Below are positions 36,650 through 47,690 of a stretch of DNA of 64,000 bases, piece after piece. How positions within the stretch are numbered: the first letter of the stretch is position 1; each line of letters starts with the position of its first letter. The stretch is from Adiantum capillus-veneris (Eukaryota; Streptophyta; Polypodiopsida; Polypodiales; Pteridaceae), in the NCBI GenBank assembly GCA_014529385.2, contig CM043966.1:90406587-90470586 (forward strand), in the 5' to 3' direction. The notes under the pieces were generated by a model. That model was not told where the DNA came from and did not search any database. It saw only the letters and a program-made list of their open reading frames with translations. The position numbers were made by a program, and so were the translations under genes.

Positions 36650-36884
36650 TGCATTAAAGATCTTGCATGTGAACCAATGTACTACATTTAAGACTCTACA
36701 TGTGCAAAACAAAAATCTGCTGCTTGTTAGCTTTTTTGGTTACGAATCATGGGTGATGGTCCATATTTTGAACACCTAGATGCTTTTGTAATGTGTATAC
36801 ATGTGGTTATAACTACGCCTCAAGGTTAATGTATTTTACTAAGACCGGCCAATTATGGATGTCCAACTATACGTCCATTTAAAT

Positions 36885-36922
<38 letters not shown>

Positions 36923-37352
36923 TGATTACAAGAGTAAGGGGAGTACTCAGCACTAGGCAAGCAGGTAATGGAGTAGCTTAGAGGGCTTGTTAAGCGGGGA
37001 GGGATACCAAAATATTGCATGTACAAAAGATACCATGGCTAGCCAAGAAAAAGTAGATGGTACAAAAGATGAAATTGTTCTATGAGGTGTACAAGCAAAA
37101 AATGAGAGAGAGCTAAGTAATGACTCGTTATGCATTGCCTTATTTTATAAAAAATATGTAAGTAAGTATGAGGACTATTCAAGATGGCACTTTAGATCCC
37201 TATTATGCCCCGTTTTTATACAAGCTTGGTAAGTATATTAAGAGAAATACTAATTCAGAGCTCTAGATAAGGCAGTATCATCTAAAAGCGTATATAATCA
37301 AGTAGGTATGCAAGTCATGCACACCAAGAAACATCCTTTGTAAATGTGTGTA

Positions 37353-37386
<34 letters not shown>

Positions 37387-37390
37387 CCAA
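35485..37390. repeat. Long dispersed repeat, copy 2
   Basis: The partner of 30965-32660, about 4.5 kb downstream. It has a longer (TA)n(GA)n block at 36585-36645 and longer (TG)n blocks at 36890-36920 and 37345-37385. A minus-strand 66-codon stretch (35808-36008) is open here but damaged in copy 1. The protein, if any, is not recognised. Confidence 0.85.
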
Positions 37391-38440
37391 TAACAATATA
37401 GCATAAACACCAAAGAATCCTTTCAAATTACAAAAGACACCAGGAACAATGTCAATGAAGAGGTGATATAATTTCCATTCATAGTACATAACAGACATTA
37501 TACACATGTACAAGAGAATCAAGAGCCAAAAGATATGTAAATCCGCCATCTTCAAGCCAAGGAACTTTAAAAACCATAGTTGAGAAGGTAACCCTCACCT
37601 GCACCCATGGAAACAACACAAATTTTAGTTAGCATTGGCACTATATGCAAGTGATGCATGGGCATTCCACATGTTATAGATGTCACCCAGCTAGCCTTTT
37701 CTTTCAAAGATAAATAATGAGAAAGGTCAAGCTAATCATAAATTCAGAGATGAAATCATTTACAAGGAGGAAAAACATATGAATCCCCTTGTGCTTTACA
37801 AGCTCTCATGAGATAAGGCCAGAGATGTGTTTTATGAGGCATTTTAGCCTCGAAGTGGGCCACGTATACCTGTTTCTTGACTTTACAAAGTTTGTCATTA
37901 AAATTGCCACTATTTTTTCTGGGTCTATGACAGTGCTCATACATGCAGTCAATCTATACTTTGGAGTCACGTGTAACATAAAAAGACATTTAGTAAGTAA
38001 GTCATACACCCCCTTAGTCGAAGTCAAAAACCATATTTAAGGTAGTAAGTATGATTACTAATAACCTAAATCATAATCCATATAGATGGGATATTCCATA
38101 TTTCTTCATTTGTTCCAAAAGCCAGGGATGTGTGCCGCCCAGGCCCATAACAACGATGCAATAAGTAACCTTACAGCCTCAAGAACAGCCCATATATTAC
38201 CATATCAACCATATACCACAACCCATCATAACCATATTCATAACCATAAAATGACATATTTAGGAATTTTGGGAAAAATGCACAAGTTTGGGACAAATCT
38301 TTTATCTTGAAGCTACTTCAAAAGCTTTAGGTTCTCGCACCAAGAAAAAATAACAAGGATCCACATATAGGTGGCCATGTTAGAGATGATATGGAACCCC
38401 CGTGAAAGTCTCTTCTCCTCCTCCCTAGTCACAACCAAGT
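37391..38440. other. No recognisable gene
   Basis: Short overlapping frames on both strands have no domain support. Nothing else is visible. Confidence 0.45.
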
Positions 38441-38444
38441 GAGC

Positions 38445-39370
38445 TACAAACTATTGGAGGAAGAAACAAGTAGGGTCCACAAGGCCATTGACTGCTCTAG
38501 TAGCAGGGTCCCTCTATGTGTCCAAACTCTCTGCCCACAGTGCCACACCTTGCTCTGTGAGCTTTGTATCCAACAAAATCCTCTCTGGGATGCTAGCATG
38601 ACACTGCCCCTCCACTGTCTATGTGACACAATAAGAATTATTGGTGAATGATAAAACAAAGTAGTCCTTACCAAAATGCATATTGATCGTCCCATGTCAT
38701 AGATGTGGTCACTAGCGTAGAAACGATCTATCCTAGATAAAGTTACGGCCCCTACTCTGCAGTCAAATCGAGAGAAATAAAGTCTATGTGAGGGCCGTAC
38801 AAAGCTTGCATGCTGCCATACATCCGAAATCCTCAAAGTCATACATAGAGACTCCTAAGCATCCAACTCAGCATCGTGAACGGTAGCATGATTGCCCCCA
38901 ATCCTATCCAAGGGGTCCTCCAGCACGTTGAAGTCCCCCCAATGCTCCACGATATGCAGCCAAAACTCATCCCATGCACTTGCATGATTGGGTGCATAAA
39001 CTTCCAAGAAGCCCACGAGACTATCTTGAACCTGCATGGTGACCCACTAGCCTCTACCCTGCACAATAATACATTTTCCCACAATGAAATACAACCATGT
39101 GTCTACAATAGTCCTACATACACCTCCCTAAATGCCACCAGGTCTAAAAAGAGCCGACCAAAATGTCTCTTATTGGCCTCATAGAACATGTCCACAACAT
39201 GGAATGCAGCTCTCACAAAGATGATGGTCTTGTAGCATAAAAATTGCAATAGGTCCACCCACAAGGTATCTCTAGAGTTCTTGTCTCAACCGACCTCGAT
39301 GGCACACAAAATGTGGGTCTCCAAGGCCTTGGATATTCCATGAGACAATCCTCATAGGGTCAGTGAGAGT
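38445..39370 (-). pseudogene. L1-like LINE endonuclease (ORF2 N-terminus)
   Basis: On the minus strand, the reading starts near 39357 with MRIVSWNIQGLGDP, the classical start of plant L1-type apurinic-like endonucleases. After frame changes it continues with VGFLEVYAPNHASAWDEFW, GDFNVLEDPLDRIGGN and LSRIDRFYAS, then YHSPIIL where functional enzymes have SDHSPI. The Asp of GDFN and the His of the last motif are present; the adjacent SD is changed. The endonuclease nicks target DNA for reverse transcription. No RT follows at lower coordinates, so the copy is truncated at its 3' side. Confidence 0.85.
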
Positions 39371-40260
39371 AAACTGATGTTGCTACAATAGCCAAGTGAA
39401 AAATCTTCAAGGACGGTTTGAATGGGGAGTAATCCATATTCGACCCTGAGACAACAAGTCTCCATCTCTGAGCCACATCCTCTATCCAAGAGTCCTCATG
39501 AGTGTATATGTAGCAAGGGGAGGATTGCACATCTGCAAAAAAGTGAAAAATGATGTGTTTGCAGCTTGTGGCATCGGGAAATGTCACTGTGAACTTGGCC
39601 AACAAGGTTTGCACTATAATCCCAAGGTCCCTCGTGTGATGGAAGGACTCAAGGACCTGAGTCTGAAGCCAACCAACTGCCGAATCTAGGGTCCAATCTT
39701 GTTGGTCCCGTATACAAAGTAGAAGAGTATCCCACTTTAGAGTCTAAAGCATTTGTACCTTATGTCGTAAGAAGCAGGACACGGACACGAAATCAAGCCT
39801 CTTCTAAGTCATCATGAGGGTTGCCAGCAAATTGAGTGAATGTATAGCTCGTGAGGTCCTACCATCTACTCATGTCGAAACTAGAGAGCCCCCCTAGAAT
39901 AGGCCTCAAAGGTCAAGGTCTCAACCAAGAGAGGAGGTTGAAGGAAAGGCTGCATCTCTTGAACCAGCCTACTCACCAGAAAAAGAGGGGGAGGGGGAGG
40001 GGAGGTGTCTTGCTGCAGAGGTCCAAAGCGATTTCCCTTAGGAACGCACTCTTGACGAGGAACAGTAGGACGAAAACTAAAACGAGGTGCCTGGCCCTGT
40101 CTATGGTGGCCATGGACTTGGTCCATCCCTCCTCATTCTGGCCATTTGTCGTTGTTGAATTTGCATCTTTGGGTGTTGCTTCACAGCCACAAGCCAACCC
40201 TAAGGGCCTTTGGCTGTGGAGCTGTATAAACTCTCCTGTGCGGCACAGGCATTTGCAAGA
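39371..40260 (-). pseudogene. L1-like LINE ORF1, part after the zinc knuckle
   Basis: Minus-strand frames give a glutamine/proline-rich region (QGQAPRFSFRPTVPRQ, then GNRFGPLQ at about 40030) typical of the ORF1 C-terminus. It directly follows the zinc-knuckle end at 40261. It is interrupted by several stops and shifts. The upstream half of ORF1 lies beyond the 3.8-kb insertion at 44048. Confidence 0.7.
40256..40260. repeat. Target duplication CAAGA, left copy
   Basis: The same five bases occur at 44048-44052, immediately flanking the TG...CA element. Confidence 0.85.
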
Positions 40261-40560
40261 TGTGTAAGGTCCCTCCCTAAACCCTAGAGCCATTCAGAAA
40301 TTTTTCGACCTAGAAAATAATTTAGAAAAAGTAAGACCGACAAAGAAGTTATACGGACAACGAGACTTTACTCCAGAATGAAAAGACACGGATATTTTGG
40401 ATAAGAAATTACGTCGTCCCTATATTTTTCCAAAAAGATTAAGATTATTTTTATACTTCCTCGTGAAAATCCGCGTGGGAACTGATCTAGATCGAGAACT
40501 AGGAGAAAAAAGGGACTAACTTAATTGAAAGGTAAAGTTAAGAGATAAGAACTAAGAAGA

Positions 40561-40709
40561 AAATTGGGGTCCAATAGCATTTGAGAAGAGAAATTGGGGT
40601 CCAATAGCATTTGAGAAGAGAAATAGGGTCCAATAGCATTTGAAAAGAGAATTTGGGGTCCAATAGGAATTGAGAAGAGAAATTGGGGTCCAATAGGAAT
40701 TGAGAAGAG
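40561..40709 (+). repeat. 30-bp tandem repeat, five copies
   Basis: The unit is AAATTGGGGTCCAATAGCAT followed by TTGAGAAGAG. Copies 1-3 have AGCATTTG and copies 4-5 AGGAATTG. It lies just upstream of the TATA box, where tandem enhancer-like repeats occur in many LTR U3 regions. Confidence 0.92.
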
Positions 40710-40727
40710 AATTACACACACCTTTTT

Positions 40728-40745
40728 CCTATATAAGCACCCCCT
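40728..40745 (+). promoter_or_regulatory. TATA box of the solo LTR
   Basis: CCTATATAAGCACCCCCTCT is a canonical plant TATA context, about 470 bp from the element start. It is followed by a C/T-rich stretch typical of LTR transcription start regions. Confidence 0.65.
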
Positions 40746-41105
40746 CTCCTTTGTATTTTTTTCACACACATATTGCTAAGCTACTTGCATACTTGCCATG
40801 CTCAAGACTATGCTTAAGTAACTCAAGGTTTCCATTAAACCTTGCTCTTGCTCTCTCCCTCTCTTGAAGGCCAAACCCTCAACTCTCTTCCTCTCTTGAA
40901 GGCCAAAAACCCTTGAGGGTTTTGTGAAGAAGCTCCTCTCTCCTTCCTCTTCACCATAAATCCCTTCCTTCCTCCTTGAGCTTCACATCTCTTCAAGAAG
41001 GACTTCAACCCCACATCCCTCTTGCTTAGAGGAGGTAATCTTCATTTCTAGTAGGTTTAATTAAATGTGTTTTAATACTAGAAAGGTTTATGTGCATCAT
41101 TTAGT

Positions 41106-42075
41106 TTTAAGCTTTAATGGAAACCTTGCAATTAGGGTAAGTGATAAGAGTATCTATGCATCATAAAGCTAAGATTCAAAGGTAGATTTGCATTCGTAAG
41201 CTAAGCTTTAATGGTAACTTTGCTCTTAGATGTAAACTTTAGCGATTACCTTGCATTTTTAGATTTTAAGCTTTAATGGAAACCTTGCAATTAGGGTAAG
41301 TGATAAGGGTATCTATGCATCATAAAGCTAAGCTTCAAAGGTAGATTTGCATTCGTAAGCTAAGCTTTAATGGTAACTTTGCTCTTAGATGTAAGCTTTA
41401 GCGATTACCTTGCATTTTTAGGTTTTAAGATTTAATGAAAACCTTGCAATTAGGGTAAGTGATAAGAGTATCTATGCATCATAAAGCTAAGTTTCAAAGG
41501 TAGATTTGCACTCGTAAGCTTTAATGGTGACTTTGCACTTAGATGTAAGCTTTAGCGATTACCTTGCATTTTTAGGTTTTAAGCTTTAATGGAAACCTTG
41601 CAATTAGGGTAAGTGATAAGAGTATCTATGCATCTTAAAGCTAAGTTTCAAAGGTAGATTTACACTCGTAAGCTAAGCTTTAATGGTGACCTTGCACTTA
41701 GATGTAAGCTTTAGCGATTACCTTGCATTTTTAGGTTTTAAGCTTTAATGGAAATCTTGCAATTAGGGTAAGTGATAAGAGTATCTATGCATCATAAAGC
41801 TAAGCTTCAAAGGTAGATTTTCATTCGTAAGCTAAGCTTTAATGATAAATTTGCTCTTAGATGTAAGCTTTAGCGATTACCTTGCATTTTTAGGTTTTAA
41901 GCTTTAATGGAAACCTTGCAATTAGGGTAAGTGATAAGAGTATCTACGCATCATAAAGTTAAGCTTCAAAGGTAGATTTGCACTCGTAAGCTAAGCTTTA
42001 ATGGTAACTTTGCACTTAGGTGTAAGATTTAGTGAATACTTTGGATTTTAGGTTTAAGCTTTAATGGAAAGCTCG
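41106..42075 (+). repeat. 159-bp tandem repeat, ~6 units, with 53-bp sub-structure
   Basis: GCTTTAATGGAAACCTTGC recurs at 41111, 41270, 41429 (variant), 41583, 41742, 41901 and 42058 (partial), i.e. every 154-159 bp. Each unit contains three related sub-units starting AAGCTTTA (AATGGAAACC, AATGGTAACTT, GCGATTACC), so 159 is close to 3 x 53. The array lies in the likely transcribed part of the LTR. Confidence 0.93.
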
Positions 42076-43756
42076 AAAAACTCATAAATTATAGGATGAC
42101 CTTCTAGCTTCTTGGAATAGAAAGCTAGGTACCATAAGAAAAGAGTAGTTGTTTAAGCTCGATAGAAGTAGTTCAATTTTTGGTATTGAAGAGTATTTCT
42201 AAAGTTTTCAATTTCAAGTTTGTTTGCAAATACGGGATGGGGGAGATAGGGGATAACTTCGCGGAATTGAGCTCCGTGTTGTTTAAACCGAAAACTCTAC
42301 AAGCTTCCATGGAGATGTCCCATGGATGGCAAAGGATTGCAAAAACCTGGGAATCGTACAAAACGGGGATTGAACTTAAAAAGTTGGCATTTCCGAAGAG
42401 ACATTAACCATCAAATGCCTATGGCAAAAACTTGCTTGTATTTTCTAAATAACTTGGCTGGTAGATAATTAACGAAAGTAGGAATTAAGGTTGATACATG
42501 AATGAACCTGGAAATTACCAAATAGAAGTTAAAAGGAATCTCGAGAGGTGATAGGGATAGCACATTGCAAAACATTGATTTAACTAGGAGTTTTGAAGAT
42601 TTTCTGGAAATGACCGGGAACCAAGATGGATCTTCTTGGGGTCAATTTGATTGAAAGGCCGGCCCATTGAGTGGATTCTCTTGGGGAACTTGTCGGAGAT
42701 TGGTCCTTTTCGGCTAGGGCGCCATAACCGGCAAGTTGTTATACCTAGGTCATTCATGCCCGAGGGATAAGGGATGAATGGGTTTGTTTTATTTTTTCCC
42801 GGCCAGGTGAAGTACCCGCGGTATCTTATTGAAAATCGGCCATAATCCGGGTATGGCCTGATGCCAATGGTTGGCTGAGAAGTTTATTCTCAGGGCAGAT
42901 GATGTGAATTTAATTAAGGAAATTTGTTCGACTTGGTTGCTTAAAAAGGAACTGGAAAGGCTAGGAATATAGGGGCTATCCTGTGCATCTGTCACCAGAT
43001 GGTGCTATACCTCTCGAAATAAAATGCTTAGGAAGGAATGATTTAATTACATGATGAGCCTTTTCCAAACACTTAATTCTGGAAAATATTGTGAAGGTGC
43101 TGCCATTTTGATGGCTTGTAACCGATTATCTTGGCCTGAATGGGGAGGTAAGATGAATTGGTTCAAACTAAATGTGTTGTATGATTAGTTAGGAAACTAG
43201 TTACAAGTTAATTATAGCAGATAAAGAAGAGAAAATGAACTAAAAGTTTCTAAATAAAGATCTGGTGGGAACAACCAGATGAATTTCCCTGAATGAGGGT
43301 ATGCAACAGATTGCATGCTGCTTGTTGTTTGATGATGTCTGATAGACTGTTGTCTTCCTGATTTCGTAGTAGTTAAGTACTACCTCGGGAAGGGATTTTC
43401 ATGAAATGGTTCGGTGGGTGGGCGGATCCGGAGGGTCAGCTGGCCGGATGTTGATTTAAAACTTTTATGTTAAACTCTAGGACTACGTGGGATAAAAATG
43501 GATAATCGGGGACAAGCGAGACCAGGAAGGATTGCAAGATCCCTCTTCTTAGGGGAAAGTGATAACTGCCGTGCCTGCTTGTCAGGAAAAAGGGGTTATC
43601 GCCATGAACCAAGGGAGAACAAGAAAGCAAGAGCAGATCCTCAAGTTAAAGATCAAGAGAATCAAGACTAAGGACCACGATTTTGGGTGCGTAAAGCTGT
43701 CAAGGAAAGATTGATTATGAGAAACGGATAGAATCATTGAATGAAGGAATGTACCC
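42076..43756. other. Rest of the solo LTR, no gene recognised
   Basis: A 75-codon frame at 42180-42407 has no recognisable domain. The stretch is less AT-rich than its surroundings and has no repeats visible by eye. Confidence 0.45.
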
Positions 43757-44043
43757 CCTTGGGTTGGCAATCGAGATAGGCCGGAGTCCTATCTGAGTGT
43801 CGGTCCCAAGTGGGAGGGATACTTGCAGATAGATCTACGTCATTCCGTGGAACGGTCTGGAGGACTGAGGGAGCTGAGTAGGGTCGAGTCTTGGTATGGC
43901 ACTCACATTGGGTTGGCGTTCGAGATAGACCGGAGTCCTGTCTGAGTGTCGGTCCCAAGTGGGAGGGATACCTGCAGATAGATCTACGTCATTCCTTGGA
44001 ACGGTCTGGAGGGCTGAGGGAGGTGAGTAGGGTTGAGTCTTTG
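43757..44043 (+). repeat. 149-bp tandem duplication at the LTR end
   Basis: GGGTTGGC...TCGAGATAG.CCGGAGTCCT...GGAACGGTCTGGAGG occurs at 43761 and 43910 with few differences. The second copy ends four bases before the element end. Confidence 0.92.
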
Positions 44044-44047
44044 ATCA

Positions 44048-44760
44048 CAAGATGGCCCATCTGTTTGCAAATGAAGCATTTATTTGGGAGGATCAAATAC
44101 TCCACACCCTCTCTGATCCAACCACTACTCACACAAGGCAGTAAAACCACCTTCGGGAGTGTATGTGTCCCCAGAACAAGAAATTGCACAATGGGTAACC
44201 TTGTGGCCTTGACCACATATCATGCTAAAGTACGTGGGGTCACTAGAACCGTTCCAATCATGGAACCAAACCTAGAAATTAAGAAAGAAAGATACTTCTA
44301 ACTTAGGCTTGGGAAGCAAACTGAGATATAAAGATCTACCTCCTCCTCAAGCACATCTGATGTCGGGTCAAAATTGTGGTGCCACTATCTGACGTAAGCT
44401 CGTGCTGCCCAAATGCTTGCCCAAATGCCTAGCGGGCTTATCAATCTCACTTTGGTTTCCATCTATGGAGACTCAAACTTTATCTGGTAGTAACCTCCCC
44501 TCACGAGAATCTGCACAACAATGATCTTGCCCACGTCGGTGAAGGAGTAGGACATGGAGCAAATCCTAAACCTTGTCTTTGATGGGCCATGTGCCATCAA
44601 TCTTGCAAATGACCAAGGTGGTTTGAAGTTGTTCCACCTTGGCCATGAAGGCTGCTTGCTCTTCTCGCGAAAGATCACGTCAAAGGGTTAGCTTTGTGGT
44701 GTCGGTTGAGGGGGCTTCAATAGAGTCCCTGTGACGTTAAGCAGGGGCTACCATTTTGTG
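44048..44760 (-). pseudogene. L1-like LINE ORF1, N-terminal part to zinc knuckle
   Basis: Minus-strand translation gives MAKVEQLQTTLVICKIDGTW (from 44646 downwards), then GGYYQIKFESP after frame changes. This resembles the RNA-binding-like N-terminal domain (DUF4283 type) of plant L1 ORF1 proteins. Near 44080 it reads YLILPNKCFICKQMGH, the first part of a CCHC knuckle interrupted by the 3.8-kb insertion. ORF1 proteins bind LINE RNA. Multiple stops make it inactive. Confidence 0.75.
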
Positions 44761-44983
44761 TTTGATGTTGTAGCGAAAGAGCACGTCAAAGGGTTAGCTC
44801 CGTGGTGTTGGTTGAGGGGGCTTCAGTAGAGTCCCTTTGAGGTTGAGTGGGGGCTGCCATTTTGTGTCTGATGTTGTAGCGAAAGAGCACGTTAACAAAG
44901 GGTTAGCTCCATGGTGTCGGTTGAGGGGGCTTCAGTAGAGTCCCTTTGAGGTTGAGCAGGGGCCGCCATTTTGTGTCTGAGAG
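44666..44983 (-). repeat. 107-bp tandem triplication covering the ORF1 start
   Basis: Three copies start at about 44699, 44772 and 44879 in plus orientation, landmarked by GCGAAAGA(T/G)CACGT and GGTTGAGGGGGCTTCA. On the minus strand each contains an ATG followed by a related alanine/proline-rich start (MAAPAQPQRDSTEAPSTD in the outermost). The innermost copy runs in frame, past two stops, into ORF1. The duplicated unit therefore joins the 5' leader and the first ~25 codons of ORF1. Confidence 0.8.
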
Positions 44984-45300
44984 AGGAGGGAAAATGCATC
45001 AACGTAGGCCACCGATAAGTTGAAAGCAGCCCACAAATATGCAGAGATGGAGTCTGCAAGACGGGGAGGGGACAGTGCGGCCGTTGGGGTCTGTGTGTGT
45101 GTTTTGGGGGGGGGGGGGGGGGGGGGGGGGGCAAGGGTAGGCAGCGCGAGGGAGTGAGGGGGGTAGCACAAGCTAGGGGGAACAAGGGCATGTAACGCGA
45201 GGGGATAGCACGGGCGAGGGGAGCAGGCACAAGTTATGGGGAACAAGGTCAGGCATCGTGAGGGGAAGAGTAGGGCATGGGTACCACGATGGGGGTTGAG
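44984..45300 (-). other. GC-rich 5' leader of the L1-like LINE, with poly-G tract
   Basis: Upstream of ORF1 on the minus strand the sequence is G-rich on the plus strand, with about 27 G at 45104-45130 and a duplicated AGCACAAG...GGGGAACAAGG segment (45160-45270). This suits a LINE 5' untranslated region; the exact start is not visible. Confidence 0.5.
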
Positions 45301-45517
45301 GAGTATGCAATTTTATTTATTTATTTATTTTTTTGAGAGGGGGGGAGGGGGGGGGTGATGGCTAGGAGGAGAGCAAGAGCGAGTTCCAATGGAGGCGGTT
45401 TAGGTGTAGTCTTCCATTTGACAAATGTGGAAACCTAGGTGCATAGCCATGTTCTTTATAGTTTAGAGAAAGGAAATGTGTTGTGTGTGCTATTGTGCAC
45501 GCGTGTGTGTGCACGTT

Positions 45518-45548
<31 letters not shown>

Positions 45549-45603
45549 CACACACACACAGAGGAAATGTGTTGTGTGTGCTATTTGTGCACGCGTGTGT
45601 GCA

Positions 45604-45694
<91 letters not shown>

Positions 45695-46382
45695 CTTAGG
45701 TGGTAAAATTGAGTGGATGGGGCAATGTGCATGGACATATAGAGTTTAGCTCTGGTGTTATTGTCACTTGAGAAGGTATGCCTAGATGTTTTTGACTAGA
45801 TGTAAAAAGGGCACGCTAAAATTCTCTTAAGGTCACAATTTGAAGAAATTACCGGTTATTACACAAACTTTTAAGTTTTTACTGGATTTCTTTAAGGCTC
45901 GTGTATATTAGAAATTACCTTTTTTTGCCTCATTTTGCATTGGATAAACTTCTTTCTAATGAAATGCCTTCAGCAAAACAAAAAAGAAATCTTTTGGCTT
46001 TGATTTTTGAAATGGTTTGGCTCTTGAGTTCTTGTTGACAATTTGTTGATGTCAAGCATACGACAACAATGTAATTGTAGAATGAAGGCATTTCCGTCAA
46101 AGCACCATAACCTATTAATTCCATAATGTGTGAAAATCGATTAGACCTGAAAATCCTTTTCACAATGGTGAGTAAATTATACTAACCAAACCAAGAATTA
46201 CAAGGTCAAGGCATGCTCTAGCCGAGCCATGATATCATTTAGTAAACTAAAATACATTGGCTGCCTAGGGAGCCACCCCGTGTCACTAAGCAGGACACCT
46301 TTGAGAACCTAGAGACCTAAAAATCCTTTGACATGTTCTCAAAGAGGTCCATATAGAGAGAGGTGGTCCATTAAGCTTCTCG

Positions 46383-46415
<33 letters not shown>

Positions 46416-46578
46416 AACTTTTCTATGACATTAAAATTCTCCTCTTTCTCTCTCTAAAAAAACCCCAAAACATTAGAGATTTTGCTAGTGCCTTCAATTC
46501 TTTTTTATAAAATTAAACCGTCTCACCCCTCCCCCTCTCTCCCTCTCATGATCCCTCCATCCCATTCCCTCTCTTGCC

Positions 46579-46624
<46 letters not shown>

Positions 46625-46728
46625 CCACCCCCCCACTAGCCCGGCCTCTTTCCTCTCTCTGGGCCCCCACCTCTTGGTTTGCATCCCCCCCTCCCTCTTC
46701 CCTATTTTCGGTCCTTCCCCTTCCCCTT

Positions 46729-46780
<52 letters not shown>

Positions 46781-47116
46781 GCCAGCCCTCTCCCCACCCC
46801 CTACTCCCTTTCTCTCTCTCTCTGTCCCCACCACACCGCCTTGAAGTCCCTCCAATCCTAGAGAGAAATGAAATGAGATGGAATGATCTATTATATTAGC
46901 TGAAAGGAATGAAATGCTATATTAAGCGTTTTCATTAGGTAAAAATGACCTACGAGACCAAACTAATACAATCTTGGTGGATCCAATACAATGCATGGGT
47001 ACAAAGTAAAATGAGAGAGAAAGAGAGAGAGAGAGAGGGGAGGGGGAAGAGAGAGAGAGAGAGAGGGAGAGAGAGAGAGAGAGAGGGAAGGGAGGGGCCA
47101 ACGGGGGAGGGAGAGG
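45301..47116. repeat. Microsatellite-rich stretch
   Basis: A 91-bp duplication (45472 and 45562, AGGAAATGTGTTGTGTGTGC) is followed each time by (TG)n then (GA)n. Further CT blocks lie at 46388-46415, 46585-46622 and 46733-46778, and a GA block at 47015-47090. 45700-46380 holds no recognisable gene. Frames through the simple repeats are artefacts. Confidence 0.85.
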
Positions 47117-47690
47117 TAGATAGGTAGATTTTATTATCATCCTCGGACGTCAAATATGACGTAAGGGACCAAAGTTACATGTGTTGTAGCATACTGATGA
47201 GTGATTCTTGATTATCCAAAATTGTGGTGATGAGAGTCGCAATGGAGAGCCCACACTATGGCTAGGAGAGGAAAGTGTGTAGGTCTAGGTCATGGCTGAA
47301 AATGTGAAGGAAGCAAAGTTCAGATGTGACCAAAAGCTGAGCACTCTAGAAGTGTGTGGTACTTAGACTCTCCAACTTGCAGTGAGCATAATTTGCACAC
47401 TTGATTTGACTCTTATCCATTGCCCCAACGCCCTTTCTTGCATCAAAGGGAGTGGGAGCTAATTGGAATGCCTGCGATAGTTTGTATCAATGACAAGGGG
47501 ATCGGCTCAATCATGTAAGGGTGAGTATGGTTTCCTCTTTCAGCAAAGACCATGGTTTTGTAGTTGGGGGAAATATGGGTGGTGTAATGTGATGTGAAGA
47601 CAAAAACTTTCAGAGTTATGAAAGGCATTTCTATAGCAGCATTTTTGAAGTGAATAGGTTTAAGAAAGTTGACTCTCATCTCTTATTTTA
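47117..47690 (-). pseudogene. LINE-2 3' end, inverted fragment
   Basis: On the minus strand this matches the 3' end of LINE-2 copy B (58690-59165): HYTTHI..NYKTM.FAER, then GGGCGTTGGGGCAATGGA, then the terminal ATAATAAAATCTA followed by CTAT repeats. It contains the end of ORF2 and the 3' untranslated region. It directly abuts the 5' end of LINE-2 copy A, which points the other way. Confidence 0.85.

Larger units (their letters stand above)
40261..44047 (+). mobile_element. Probable solo LTR, 3,787 bp
   Basis: The stretch begins TGTGTAAGG and ends TTTGATCA, flanked by 5-bp duplications CAAGA. It splits a LINE ORF1 inside its zinc-knuckle codons: deleting it with one duplication copy restores a C-X2-C-X4-H-X4-C spacing. 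It has no pol genes and no internal LTR pair, so a solo LTR left after recombination between two large LTRs fits best. It has a TATA box at 40730, then a CT/TTC-rich transcribed-type region, and internal tandem repeats, as in large gypsy LTRs. A non-autonomous element without recognisable LTRs is the alternative. Confidence 0.75.

Noticed and set aside
40561-40709. Possible CRISPR array (30-bp repeats)
   Set aside because: The repeats are directly adjacent without spacers, in plant retroelement DNA; they are a minisatellite.
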